64,000 bases of DNA, from positions 186,001-250,000 of the forward strand of contig NZ_JBHUGF010000011.1 of NCBI RefSeq assembly GCF_042681745.1, read 5' to 3'. The notes below the pieces were generated by a model. That model saw nothing but the letters and a program-made list of their open reading frames with translations, was not told the origin of the DNA and searched no databases. A program made the position numbers and the translations under genes. Source of the stretch: Saccharibacillus nicotianae. Its GTDB lineage: Bacteria > Bacillota > Bacilli > Paenibacillales > Paenibacillaceae. Positions 25,828 through 34,038 of the stretch are shown here, one piece after another. Position 1 is the stretch's first letter, and the number at the start of each line of letters is the position of its first letter.

Positions 25828-26859
25828 GTGATTTATATATACAGTTTGACTGTTTTTTTTCTTATCTTGTTCGTTATCAATTACGCAATCGATCAGCGGC
25901 GGGTACGAAATGGAGTCTTTCTGACGATTGGAATTGTATTCCTCTTATTCAGTTCGATTGTGTATGCAATTAGTAATCTGGATGGAGTTATTCCATACAT
26001 CGGGCTATTATTGGTACTTATTTTATTATTACTTGCTCCTGTCATGTTATTAGTGATCGGGATTGCACTGATTTACAATGGACGTACGTTATTATCCAAA
26101 GAAGGCTGGAAAATCCCTAACTTGCTATCTTTACTTGCAGGTATAGGGATAGCCACGTTACCTGTGATTACGTTTCTTATGCCTTCAGTCGGTATTTTGC
26201 AACCTGTTATTATTTTTATCCAGTTATGCTTTGTGTATTATGGATTTTTATTTATTTGTTATCTGGTATCCTCGACGTTGTACAACCTCAACCGAGTCAA
26301 GCTCAATCAAGATTTTATTATTATTTTGGGCAGTGGATTGATAAAAGATCGTGTTCCCCCACTATTAGCAAGTCGTATCGATCGCGCAATTACGTTTTAT
26401 TATCGGCAACAAAAATTACAAACACCACCTCGATTTGTCGCTTCTGGTGGACAGGGTAGTGATGAGACTGTTGCTGAAGCTGAAGCGATACGCAATTATC
26501 TACGATCCAAAGGAATCCCTAATGATCAGATCATTGTCGAAAATCAATCGGTGAATACACTACAAAATATGCAATTTTCCAAACAAAAAATGGATGCGCT
26601 GATGGCAGGTAAGCCATATTCCTGTATATTTGTAACAAACAATTTCCATTTATTCCGCGCGGGAATTTATGCACGAGAAGCAGGAATAACAGGTGATGGG
26701 GTCGGTTCGCGTACAGCATTTTACTATTTACCAAATGCTTTTATCCGCGAATATATAGCTATTTTAGTAATGTACAGAAAAGTACATGTGATGATGACCG
26801 CACTGATTTTACTAACAGTAGTCGGGCTGAGTCTGCTGAATATTAATTTAGTACGGTAA
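25828..26859 (+). CDS. YdcF/SanA-like DUF218 membrane protein
   Basis: 343 residues. Four or five N-terminal transmembrane segments (to about residue 160), then the DUF218 (YdcF/ElyC/SanA) Rossmann-like domain: IILGSGLIKDRVPPLLASRI, VASGGQGSDETVAEAEAI (conserved SGGQG and Glu), VENQSVNTLQNMQFSK (the NT.eN motif) and IFVTNNFHLFRAG (VTs.yH-like). A final transmembrane helix closes the protein. Members affect envelope integrity in Proteobacteria; the enzymatic activity is not established. GTG start after AGGAGGAAG. Confidence 0.9.
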   Translation: MIYIYSLTVFFLILFVINYAIDQRRVRNGVFLTIGIVFLLFSSIVYAISNLDGVIPYIGLLLVLILLLLAPVMLLVIGIALIYNGRTLLSKEGWKIPNLLSLLAGIGIATLPVITFLMPSVGILQPVIIFIQLCFVYYGFLFICYLVSSTLYNLNRVKLNQDFIIILGSGLIKDRVPPLLASRIDRAITFYYRQQKLQTPPRFVASGGQGSDETVAEAEAIRNYLRSKGIPNDQIIVENQSVNTLQNMQFSKQKMDALMAGKPYSCIFVTNNFHLFRAGIYAREAGITGDGVGSRTAFYYLPNAFIREYIAILVMYRKVHVMMTALILLTVVGLSLLNINLVR

Positions 26860-26905
26860 AATAGGTGGATGAAATTTGTATAGCTGCACTAAGGAGGAAA
26901 GCAAA

Positions 26906-27295
26906 TTGATATACTTTTATTACATTTGGATGATGGCATCTGCTATTCTTTCTTCCTACGCAGTAATCGTTTATTGGCCAAGTAGTTCTTGGCAAGATGA
27001 ATTTTTACTGTTTAACAGTCTCGCGACAGTGATTATATTTATGCCTGCATTCTATATCTTATTTTTTTCTATACTATTACAAGTAATCTTATATTTTAAT
27101 TCGTATCAAAAAAGAGTGAAAATGTATATTGGTATTGCATATATTTTTAACTTTATAGTAATGATGATTATCGCAGGATATAAAGAATACGTTGTTTCTG
27201 GTATATTTATTGTTTTTATAGCTTCTACTATTGGGTTAGCTCATTTGTTTATCTCTGTTCTATTGAATCCTATATTAAAGCAGAGAATAATTTGA
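26906..27295 (+). CDS. Small four-helix membrane protein, unknown
   Basis: 129 residues with four predicted transmembrane segments and little else; no family recognised. The start is the TTG at 26906 because AAGGAGG lies 9 nt before it; an earlier in-frame TTG at 26876 would place the ribosome site inside the gene. It follows the DUF218 gene by 46 bp in the same direction and may be co-transcribed with it. AT-rich codon use and low complexity (many F, I, Y) reflect its membrane nature. Confidence 0.6.
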   Translation: MIYFYYIWMMASAILSSYAVIVYWPSSSWQDEFLLFNSLATVIIFMPAFYILFFSILLQVILYFNSYQKRVKMYIGIAYIFNFIVMMIIAGYKEYVVSGIFIVFIASTIGLAHLFISVLLNPILKQRII

Positions 27296-27437
27296 AAAAA
27301 TAATTTGTAGAAGTAAAATACGTTATAAAAGAATGTCTTCTTATGAAAATGTGAAAATTATTCTTGAAACGTTACATGAATACGTGTAGTATACATATAT
27401 AATTTTATACAGATTGTGCGGGAAATCGACAATCGAC

Positions 27438-27506
27438 CTCATATAATATTGGGAATATGGCCCAAAAGTTTCTACCGGATCACCACTGTAATGATCTGAC
27501 TATGAG
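27438..27506 (+). ncRNA. Purine riboswitch aptamer, guanine class
   Basis: P1 strands CTCATA / TATGAG enclose the conserved J1/2 TATAATATTGGGAATATGGCC, the J2/3 GTTTCTACCGG and the P3 loop. The specificity base in GACTATGAG is C (position 74 equivalent), which selects guanine, hypoxanthine or xanthine rather than adenine. It precedes xpt-pbuX. Confidence 0.93.
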
Positions 27507-27616
27507 TGAAGCATGTATTTGAGCATAGCAATAGTATTCGCTTTGGATCAATACATCCATTGTTATGCAGATCGTATTTTTATAATTGGACATGATGATT
27601 ATAGATGATCGATACA

Positions 27617-27664
27617 GACAGACTTCACTTGAGCGTAATTACTCAAGGAGGTCTGTCTTTTTTT
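27617..27664 (+). terminator. Riboswitch-controlled terminator (expression platform) before xpt
   Basis: A 16-bp stem with one bulged A, GACAGACTTCACTTGAG / CTCAAGGAGGTCTGTC, loop of 8 nt, then a T-run. Guanine binding upstream should favour this OFF structure. Confidence 0.85.
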
Positions 27665-27705
27665 ATTTCCCAAATCGCATCGTTATTTTAAAGGAGAGAA
27701 ATTAT

Positions 27706-28338
27706 ATGAAGGCATTGCAAGAACGTATTCGTCAGGAAGGGCAGATTTTGTCCGAAAAAGTATTGAAAGTGGATTCATTTCTGAATCATCAGGTGGATAC
27801 TGGGCTGGCCGTCGAGATTGGCAAAGAATTTGCCCGACTTTTCGCCCATGAGAAGATCACCAAAGTATTAACAATTGAAGCAAGCGGAATCCAATTTGCG
27901 ATGGCAACCGGAATCGCTTTGGGTGTACCTTTTGTATATGCGAAAAAGAAAAAAGCAATTACGCAAGGTGATGTGGTCTACGCGGCATCTGTACATTCTT
28001 TTACCAAGCAAGAAACGTATCAAGTCACGATTGTCCAAAGTTATCTGAATAAAGAAGACCGTATCTTAATCGTCGATGATTTTTTAGCGACAGGAGCGGC
28101 GCTGGTGGGTCTAGCAGATATTGTAGAAGCTTCAGGAGCAACACTGGTTGGCGTAGGATGTGTGATCGAGAAGACCTTTCAGGAGGGACGCGGATTACTG
28201 GAAGAACGCCAGATTCCGATTCAATCATTAGCACGTATTTCATCGATGTCTCCAGGGCATGTTGATTTTATTGAAGAGACACCATTGATTCCTTCTCTGG
28301 TGACAGTAGCCTCTGGAAATGAGGATTCTCTATGTTAA
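27706..28338 (+). CDS. xpt: Xanthine phosphoribosyltransferase
   Basis: 210 residues; converts xanthine and PRPP to XMP for purine salvage. Conserved features: MKALQERIRQEGQILSEKVL N-terminus, TIEASGI substrate loop, and the PRPP-binding motif RILIVDDFLATGAAL. It is about 15-18 residues longer at the C-terminus than typical Xpt, running on to overlap pbuX by 7 bp. The ATG at 27706 follows AAGGAGAGAA; the open frame upstream runs through the riboswitch terminator and is not coding. Expression is under the guanine riboswitch. Confidence 0.96.
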   Translation: MKALQERIRQEGQILSEKVLKVDSFLNHQVDTGLAVEIGKEFARLFAHEKITKVLTIEASGIQFAMATGIALGVPFVYAKKKKAITQGDVVYAASVHSFTKQETYQVTIVQSYLNKEDRILIVDDFLATGAALVGLADIVEASGATLVGVGCVIEKTFQEGRGLLEERQIPIQSLARISSMSPGHVDFIEETPLIPSLVTVASGNEDSLC

Positions 28339-29693
28339 GCAGACGCAAAATATTTACATTAGGGCTTCAGCATGTCATGGCAATGTACGCAGGAGCGATT
28401 GCTGTACCGCTGATTGTGGGTGGAGCACTTCATCTGACTGCTGAACAAATGGCTTATCTGATTGCCGCTGATTTGTTTACCTGCGGGATTGCTACATTAT
28501 TGCAAGTGCTGGGAACACGTTATTTCGGTAGTGGGTTGCCGGTTGTACTGGGATGTACGTTTACTGCTGTAGGGCCGATTATTGCGATTGCTTCAACTTC
28601 TAATCTCGCCACCGCCTATGGAGCAATTATTTTATCTGGACTATTTGTTGTTCTGATCGCTCCTCTGTATGGACGATTGCTTCGCTTTTTCCCGAAAATC
28701 GTAACCGGTTCAGTCGTAACGATTATTGGATTGTCTTTGATTCCAGTAGCGATGAACAATGTAGCAGGCGGACAAGGAAGTAGCGATTTTGGCGCACCTC
28801 GTAATCTCATGCTGGCACTGATAACATTATTAGTGATTTTATTGGTCAATCGTTTGGCGAAAGGATTTTTGCGGTCGATCTCGGTACTGGTCGGATTAGT
28901 TGTAGGGACTGTCGTTGCCTATGGGATGGGATTAGTGCATTTCGGATCAGTAGCAGATGCTTCCTGGGTACGTGTAGCACAGCCTTTTTACTTCGGTATA
29001 CCGGAATTTAGCTTAACCGCGATTGTTACGATGGTGATTGTTAATATTGTAAGTATGGTCGAATCGACAGGGGTCTATATTGCTGTTGGTAAAGCGATAG
29101 AACAGAAAGTGGAGCAAAAGCAGATCGTCAATGGACTTCGCTCTGAAGGTCTGGCAATTATGTTAGGTGGATTTTTCAATGCTTTTCCTTATACCGCTTT
29201 CTCTCAAAATGTAGGGCTAATCTCGCTGACAAAAGTCAAAACACGTAATGTGATTTTTGCGGCATCTGGTATTATGATTGTACTTGGTTTATTGCCGAAG
29301 TTAGCAGCTCTTACCACTGTGATTCCAAATGCAGTCTTAGGTGGAGCCATGATCGTGATGTTCGGATCGGTAGCCGCCTCTGGTATCTCAATTCTATCTG
29401 AAGTGAATCTGCGTAATGATCGTAATCTGATGATTGTAGCATGTAGTATTGCTGTTGGATTAGGTTCAGCGGTATTACCAGATATGTTCGGACAATTGCC
29501 AAGCTTTGCCCAGACTTTGTTGCAAAACGGAATTGTGACTGGTTCGATTACAGCCGTCTTGTTAAATATTATTTTATCGCGCAAAGGTGAAATGTTCGAC
29601 AATCCTGAAGAGGATGAAACGTCAAGTGGTATGGCATCTGATGCTGGAGATAGCACACAAGTGAAAACAGGTATTTCTTCGCCAACAACGTAA
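28332..29693 (+). CDS. pbuX: Xanthine permease (NAT/NCS2 family)
   Basis: 453 residues, about 12-14 transmembrane segments, nucleobase:cation symporter-2. The family signatures are LQHVMAMYAGAIAVPLIVGG at the start, GTRYFGSGLPVVLGCTFTAV (TM3), and the SEGLAIMLGGFFNAFPYTAF region with FSQNVG, which carries substrate-binding residues. Its ATG lies inside the end of xpt, so the pair is translationally coupled, and both are governed by the guanine riboswitch. It ends in a charged cytoplasmic tail. Confidence 0.96.
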   Translation: MLSRRKIFTLGLQHVMAMYAGAIAVPLIVGGALHLTAEQMAYLIAADLFTCGIATLLQVLGTRYFGSGLPVVLGCTFTAVGPIIAIASTSNLATAYGAIILSGLFVVLIAPLYGRLLRFFPKIVTGSVVTIIGLSLIPVAMNNVAGGQGSSDFGAPRNLMLALITLLVILLVNRLAKGFLRSISVLVGLVVGTVVAYGMGLVHFGSVADASWVRVAQPFYFGIPEFSLTAIVTMVIVNIVSMVESTGVYIAVGKAIEQKVEQKQIVNGLRSEGLAIMLGGFFNAFPYTAFSQNVGLISLTKVKTRNVIFAASGIMIVLGLLPKLAALTTVIPNAVLGGAMIVMFGSVAASGISILSEVNLRNDRNLMIVACSIAVGLGSAVLPDMFGQLPSFAQTLLQNGIVTGSITAVLLNIILSRKGEMFDNPEEDETSSGMASDAGDSTQVKTGISSPTT

Positions 29694-29717
29694 TTATTGT
29701 ACACATTCATATCTGCT

Positions 29718-29755
29718 AAGCCGTTACTGTGAATCATGCAGGAGCGGCTTTTTTT
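29718..29755 (+). terminator. Terminator after pbuX
   Basis: AAGCCGTTACTG / CAGGAGCGGCTT imperfect stem followed by a T-run. Confidence 0.75.
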
Positions 29756-29872
29756 GTGGTATCTAATTCAAGTAAAGGTACAGAAATTAGGAACAGTGAA
29801 AAGTTGGTCAAAAAAAGTAAATCACAGTATAGTATCTTTAATAATGATTGTAGAAGCGGATGAGGTGAATCA

Positions 29873-30805
29873 ATGAACAAAACAGAGCGCATGTTAGCGA
29901 TTGTACTGGAACTTCAGCGCAAATCATGGGTACGTGCCGAAGATTTGGCGACTACGTTTGAAATTAGCGTACGGACGATCTATCGCGATATGCAAGCACT
30001 GAGTGAAGCAGGTGTGCCATTACTGGGTTCTCCCGGGCAAGGGTATTCGTTAATGGAAGGGTACTTTTTGCCACCGGTTCATTTTACAGCATCTGAAGCA
30101 GTAACATTGTTAATCGGTACCGATTTTGTAGAACAGCAATTCGGACAGCATTATCGCCATAATGCCGAAGTTGCCCGGCGTAAAATCGAATCTATTTTGC
30201 CAGATATCGTACGTGAACAATCTGATCCGATGCGTGAAGGTATTCGCTTACTGTCTCAACGAAGAACTCCAGCGACGATAGACGACCGACAATATATTGA
30301 ACCGATCGGGCAAGCAATTGTCCAAAAACGTAAATTACAATTTGGATATAGTAAACCACATCAATCTGCTATTACACGAACAGTCTGTCCATATGGTCTA
30401 GCATTTAATACGAATCACTGGGTACTGGTAGCTTATTGTGAATTACGGCAAGATATTCGCCATTTTCGGCTGTCACGCATCTCTGATCTAGTGGAGTTAG
30501 AGCAGAGTTTTGTGTTACCAGAGCATTTTACATTGTCTGAGTACCGTCCACCCGATGATCGGAGAATCGTGATACGTTTACAATTTGAACCTCACATGAC
30601 AGAACGTATTCAGGAAGTAGGCAACTTTTATATCGAAAAAATAGAAGAAGAACTATCTGCTACGATCGTTACGCTACGTGTACGTCAGGTAGAAGATGTG
30701 CTTTTCTGGATACTGAGTTGGGGAGATCAGGTGACTGTGTTAGAACCAGCATCGTTACGATTACAAATGGTCGAAAAAATAAATAATATGTTAAAACGCT
30801 ACTGA
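29873..30805 (+). CDS. YafY-type transcriptional regulator (HTH_11 plus WYL domain)
   Basis: 310 residues. N-terminal winged helix (residues 1-60; KTERMLAIVLELQRKSWVRA, then EISVRTIYRDMQALSEAGVP as the recognition helix). A WYL domain follows from about 140 (LQFGYSKPHQSAITRTVCPYGL, NHWVLVAYCELRQDIRHFRL), with a C-terminal extension. WYL domains sense ligands such as nucleic acids or small molecules. The target is unknown; the DinB-like gene 95 bp downstream is a common partner of such regulators. A hairpin terminator overlaps the stop codon. Confidence 0.92.
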   Translation: MNKTERMLAIVLELQRKSWVRAEDLATTFEISVRTIYRDMQALSEAGVPLLGSPGQGYSLMEGYFLPPVHFTASEAVTLLIGTDFVEQQFGQHYRHNAEVARRKIESILPDIVREQSDPMREGIRLLSQRRTPATIDDRQYIEPIGQAIVQKRKLQFGYSKPHQSAITRTVCPYGLAFNTNHWVLVAYCELRQDIRHFRLSRISDLVELEQSFVLPEHFTLSEYRPPDDRRIVIRLQFEPHMTERIQEVGNFYIEKIEEELSATIVTLRVRQVEDVLFWILSWGDQVTVLEPASLRLQMVEKINNMLKRY

Positions 30806-30829
30806 CATAATGTTGTCAGTAGCGTTTTT
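30795..30829 (+). terminator. Terminator overlapping the end of the WYL regulator gene
   Basis: AACGCTACTGACA / TGTCAGTAGCGTT stem with T-run; the TGA stop of the gene is within the 5' arm. Confidence 0.85.
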
Positions 30830-30899
30830 GTATAGTAAATATAAATCAACCGCTCAGATCATAAAGACAGATCGTGAAGCGCCCAAGGAGAAGATATCG

Positions 30900-31445
30900 A
30901 TGGATACGAAAAAGATACTGCACCAATTTGAACAGGAAGTGCATCAGTATATTCAGGCGTTGGAACCATATCGTATCGAACAATTAACGTTACAACCAGA
31001 TGCAGAACAATGGTCACTCGGTCAAATGTACAATCATTTGATTCAATCGGCGCAACAGATGCATCTTGCCAATATCGATACCTGTATTCAGCGTCAGCAA
31101 GCAGAAGAAGAGATTACCGAAGTGAACTACAAAACCTATGCAGGGGAAGCGATACTGGAATTAGGCGAGTTCCCACCTATTCGTGTGCAAGTGCCAGCTT
31201 CTCCATTTTACACACCGACACAACCTGCTACCAAAGCCGAATTGATAGCAGGATTAGAACAAGTACTTGCACATATGCAGAAAATAGAACCTTTATTAGA
31301 AACAGTCGATCCGCAATATACCGTAGCTCATCCCAGATTTGGACACTTAAATGCTCAAGAATGGTTCGCTATTATCGATATGCATTATCGTCATCACTGG
31401 CTTCAAAAGAATCGGTTAGATCAATTTCTAGGGATGCCCGTATAA
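30900..31445 (+). CDS. DinB/YfiT-like four-helix protein
   Basis: 181 residues, DinB superfamily four-helix bundle. The metal-ligand histidines fit the usual pattern: WSLGQMYNHLIQSAQQ (first His), and near the end HPRFGHLNAQEWFAIIDMHYRHHWLQ with the paired histidines. Members are metal-dependent and often thiol-transferase-like or of unknown activity. The ATG at 30900 follows CAAGGAG; the open frame to 30810 overlaps the preceding terminator and was rejected. It may be the target of the WYL regulator upstream (inference from position). Confidence 0.87.
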   Translation: MDTKKILHQFEQEVHQYIQALEPYRIEQLTLQPDAEQWSLGQMYNHLIQSAQQMHLANIDTCIQRQQAEEEITEVNYKTYAGEAILELGEFPPIRVQVPASPFYTPTQPATKAELIAGLEQVLAHMQKIEPLLETVDPQYTVAHPRFGHLNAQEWFAIIDMHYRHHWLQKNRLDQFLGMPV

Positions 31446-31468
31446 TAAATAAACAAAATCGAATAAGC

Positions 31469-31504
31469 AAAAAACACGACTGTTTATTATCGCAGTCGTG
31501 TTTT
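31469..31504. terminator. Bidirectional terminator between DinB-like and serine hydrolase genes
   Basis: AAAACACGACTG / CAGTCGTGTTTT with T-runs in both directions, between convergent genes. Confidence 0.85.
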
Positions 31505-31580
31505 GTTGTATATCGTACTATTGATGATTGAATCTATAGTTTGCTAGCAAGATTTCCTTTATGTAAATACAATCATCTAT

Positions 31581-32534
31581 TTACGTCCGGTTGTCTTCCA
31601 ACAAAGGTACTACAAAATCACGAAATACATCGAGCGGAGTACGTTTGCGTTTGAATCGGTCTGCTGATACTGTAACGACTAACTCATAAGAAGGGACGAC
31701 CACAATATACTGTCCACCGAATCCTAGCGCATAATAATACGGAATATCTACTTTAGGCTGACTGTCCAATGTAAAAGAAGAATGCCACCAGTGCCAGCCA
31801 TAATGTGCTTTTTGCGGGCTATCTACAGCAATAAGCGGACTTGTAGCATGTCGTACAGTGGATGATTGAATCAAGGGTTGCCCGTTCAATTTTCCCTCAT
31901 GTAAATACAATAATCCAAATTGAAGCATTGCCGCTGGAGGCAATTGCAGTCCAAAACCGCCTGTATGTACACCTTGCGGATCTGTCTCCCACACATACTG
32001 AGTAATACCTAATGGTGTAAACAAATGCTTTTCAGCAAAAGAAGCCACAGATTCACCCGAAGTCTGTGCCAGAATCGTCGCCAGCAACTGAGAACAACCG
32101 GAGTTGTATTCCATCACTGTACCCGGTTCATGCACAAGCGGTTGAGACAGTACAAAGTCAATCCAATTAGGCGTTTTGCTCATCGTAGGAAACGAATGTT
32201 GTCCTCCAAATTCTGTCCAGTTGAATCCAGCAGACATCGTAAGTAATTGCTCGATTGTAATTTGAGCTTTACGTGGATCAGGGTCTTGATGAAGCTGTGG
32301 AAAAAAGGTAGAGATCGCTGTATCTGGAGCAGGCATAATACCTTGATCCATCGCTATACTGACCAAGCTAGAAAGAATACTTTTGGTACAAGAGTTGATT
32401 TTGAGTGGAATTTCTTTCTGATCCGGCTCACGATAATAATCTAAGATGTGCACGCCCTGTTGGACGATAAGACAGCTATATAATTCTCGCTCAACCAGTT
32501 GCTGGACGAGCGGTGCCGTATCGATCATTTTCAT
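31581..32534 (-). CDS. Serine hydrolase of the beta-lactamase/penicillin-binding-like family
   Basis: 317 residues, cytoplasmic (no signal peptide). Class-C-type motifs are present: SxxK as SCTKSIL (nucleophile Ser and Lys), YxN-like as YNSGCSQLL, and a late GFGGQYIVVVPS segment at the KTG position. Such proteins (EstB-like esterases, YbbE/PbpX relatives) hydrolyse esters or D-amino peptides; resistance to beta-lactams is not implied. The ATG at 32534 follows AAAGGAGG by 11 nt; upstream frame to 32627 is open but unsupported. Confidence 0.9.
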   Translation of the reverse strand: MKMIDTAPLVQQLVERELYSCLIVQQGVHILDYYREPDQKEIPLKINSCTKSILSSLVSIAMDQGIMPAPDTAISTFFPQLHQDPDPRKAQITIEQLLTMSAGFNWTEFGGQHSFPTMSKTPNWIDFVLSQPLVHEPGTVMEYNSGCSQLLATILAQTSGESVASFAEKHLFTPLGITQYVWETDPQGVHTGGFGLQLPPAAMLQFGLLYLHEGKLNGQPLIQSSTVRHATSPLIAVDSPQKAHYGWHWWHSSFTLDSQPKVDIPYYYALGFGGQYIVVVPSYELVVTVSADRFKRKRTPLDVFRDFVVPLLEDNRT

Positions 32535-32699
32535 AAAAAAGGTACCTCCTTTGAGATCATTGTTCTTCTCATCATAAAACAAAAACAAGCGTTGTGAAGC
32601 GATAACAGAATCGTTACCGCTATACAACGCTTGTTCTATCGTACTATCTTTTATAAATCGTAGACTCTATCTGATCGGTTGGATATCTGCTACGTCTAC

Positions 32700-33830
32700 T
32701 TATTGAGCAGGTTTGTTAAGCAGTTCTACTTCAGCCATCGCTAGAATAAAAGCACCGATTCCTTTGGGATCATTGCAAATAATCGGTTCGCTAATATAGT
32801 AAGCATACGTACCGTCACGTTTGTCTTTACCACCAAGACCAGCCACCTGACATGTTTTGTTAAGGTTGATCAGACCTTCTTCAGTGATAGTGATAAATTC
32901 TTCGATAATGCCTTTACGAATCTGCTCCATTTTGACACGATAGCGTTCAGGTAGATATCCTTTACGCAATCCTTTTGTAACTGCATATAGAATCATACAA
33001 GAAGCTGACGATTCTAGATAATTACCTTTTGCATCTGGCAAATTCAATACTTGATAAAATACACCGCTGTCTGGATCTTGCACCTTCATCAGTGCTTCCA
33101 TCGTTTCGGTAAGCATTTGAATAATAGCATCCCGATCTTCATGATCTGCTGGCAAAATATCCAGTACATCGACTAATGCCATTACAAACCAACCGATCGA
33201 ACGTCCCCAGAAATTTTTGGATAGCCCTGTTTCAGGATCACACCAAGGTTGTTCTTTTTTCTCATCCCAGGCGTGGTAAAGTAGCCCTGTCTGTGGATCG
33301 CGAGTATGTTGATAGCATAATTTAAATTGTTGCGTGACATCGCTGTAGTCTTTGATATCGGCAAATTCTCGAATATATTCAGCGTAAAAAGGAGCACCCA
33401 TATACAGTCCATCTAACCAGATTTGGTAAGGATAAATTTGCTTATGCCAGAATGCTCCTTCACTGGTACGCGGATGCTTCATCAATTGCTGGCGTAATAA
33501 ATCTGCGGCAATACGATACCGTTCTTCACCCGTTGCACGATACAGAGGAAATAATAATTTACCATTGTTCACGTGATCAATATTGTGTTCGTCAACCGTA
33601 TAACCACGAATACTACCTGCTTCTTCAATAAAAAAGTCCATATTTGTACGAATATAATCTAAGTATTTGTGATCTTGAGTTAACTCATATACTAATTCGA
33701 TACCTTTGAAAATAACACCGTTGTCGTATTCCCATTTGTGCTTCAATTCAGGAGTACGTTTCATCACAGAATCACTCATCCGTGCTGCCCAATTTTGAAT
33801 CGTGTCTACATCGTATACTGTACTTGTCAT
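32700..33830 (-). CDS. Unsaturated rhamnogalacturonyl hydrolase, GH105 (YteR/YesR type)
   Basis: 376 residues, the length of YteR. A cytoplasmic (alpha/alpha)6 barrel of GH105/GH88 that hydrates the double bond at the non-reducing end of unsaturated pectin oligomers. Conserved barrel motifs: WEYDNGVIFKGIELVYE (Asp of the active cleft), YQIWLDGLYMGAPFYAEY (catalytic Asp), NFWGRSIGWFVMALVDVLD and ESSASCMILYAVTKG. The start at 33830 is set by GAGGTG 9 nt upstream. A GPH-type sugar transporter lies upstream on the same strand, making a transport-plus-hydrolysis unit. Confidence 0.94.
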   Translation of the reverse strand: MTSTVYDVDTIQNWAARMSDSVMKRTPELKHKWEYDNGVIFKGIELVYELTQDHKYLDYIRTNMDFFIEEAGSIRGYTVDEHNIDHVNNGKLLFPLYRATGEERYRIAADLLRQQLMKHPRTSEGAFWHKQIYPYQIWLDGLYMGAPFYAEYIREFADIKDYSDVTQQFKLCYQHTRDPQTGLLYHAWDEKKEQPWCDPETGLSKNFWGRSIGWFVMALVDVLDILPADHEDRDAIIQMLTETMEALMKVQDPDSGVFYQVLNLPDAKGNYLESSASCMILYAVTKGLRKGYLPERYRVKMEQIRKGIIEEFITITEEGLINLNKTCQVAGLGGKDKRDGTYAYYISEPIICNDPKGIGAFILAMAEVELLNKPAQ

Positions 33831-34038
33831 TACACTATTCACCTCAATCATTAATTTGTGTTGCATTATATTTACTTATTATTGGAATATAAGTAAATAG
33901 AAGTGCTTACATAATAAAGCGGAAAACATTGAAATAACGACGTATTAAGATGATATTGCTTTACTATCTACCTACTGTCACTATTGTACACTGCATAGAG
34001 AACAGATAACAGAAGCACATGTATAATAATACTTTTTA

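Noticed and set aside
27586..27705. Upstream extension of xpt
   Set aside because: The extension is the riboswitch expression platform (terminator hairpin); AAGGAGAGAA directly precedes the ATG at 27706.
31010..31531. 173-codon frame overlapping the DinB-like gene
   Set aside because: It is out of frame with a recognisable DinB protein and rich in Ser/Arg/Tyr, as expected of a shadow frame.
31581..32534. Beta-lactam resistance gene
   Set aside because: There is no signal peptide and the motifs are of general serine hydrolase/esterase type.
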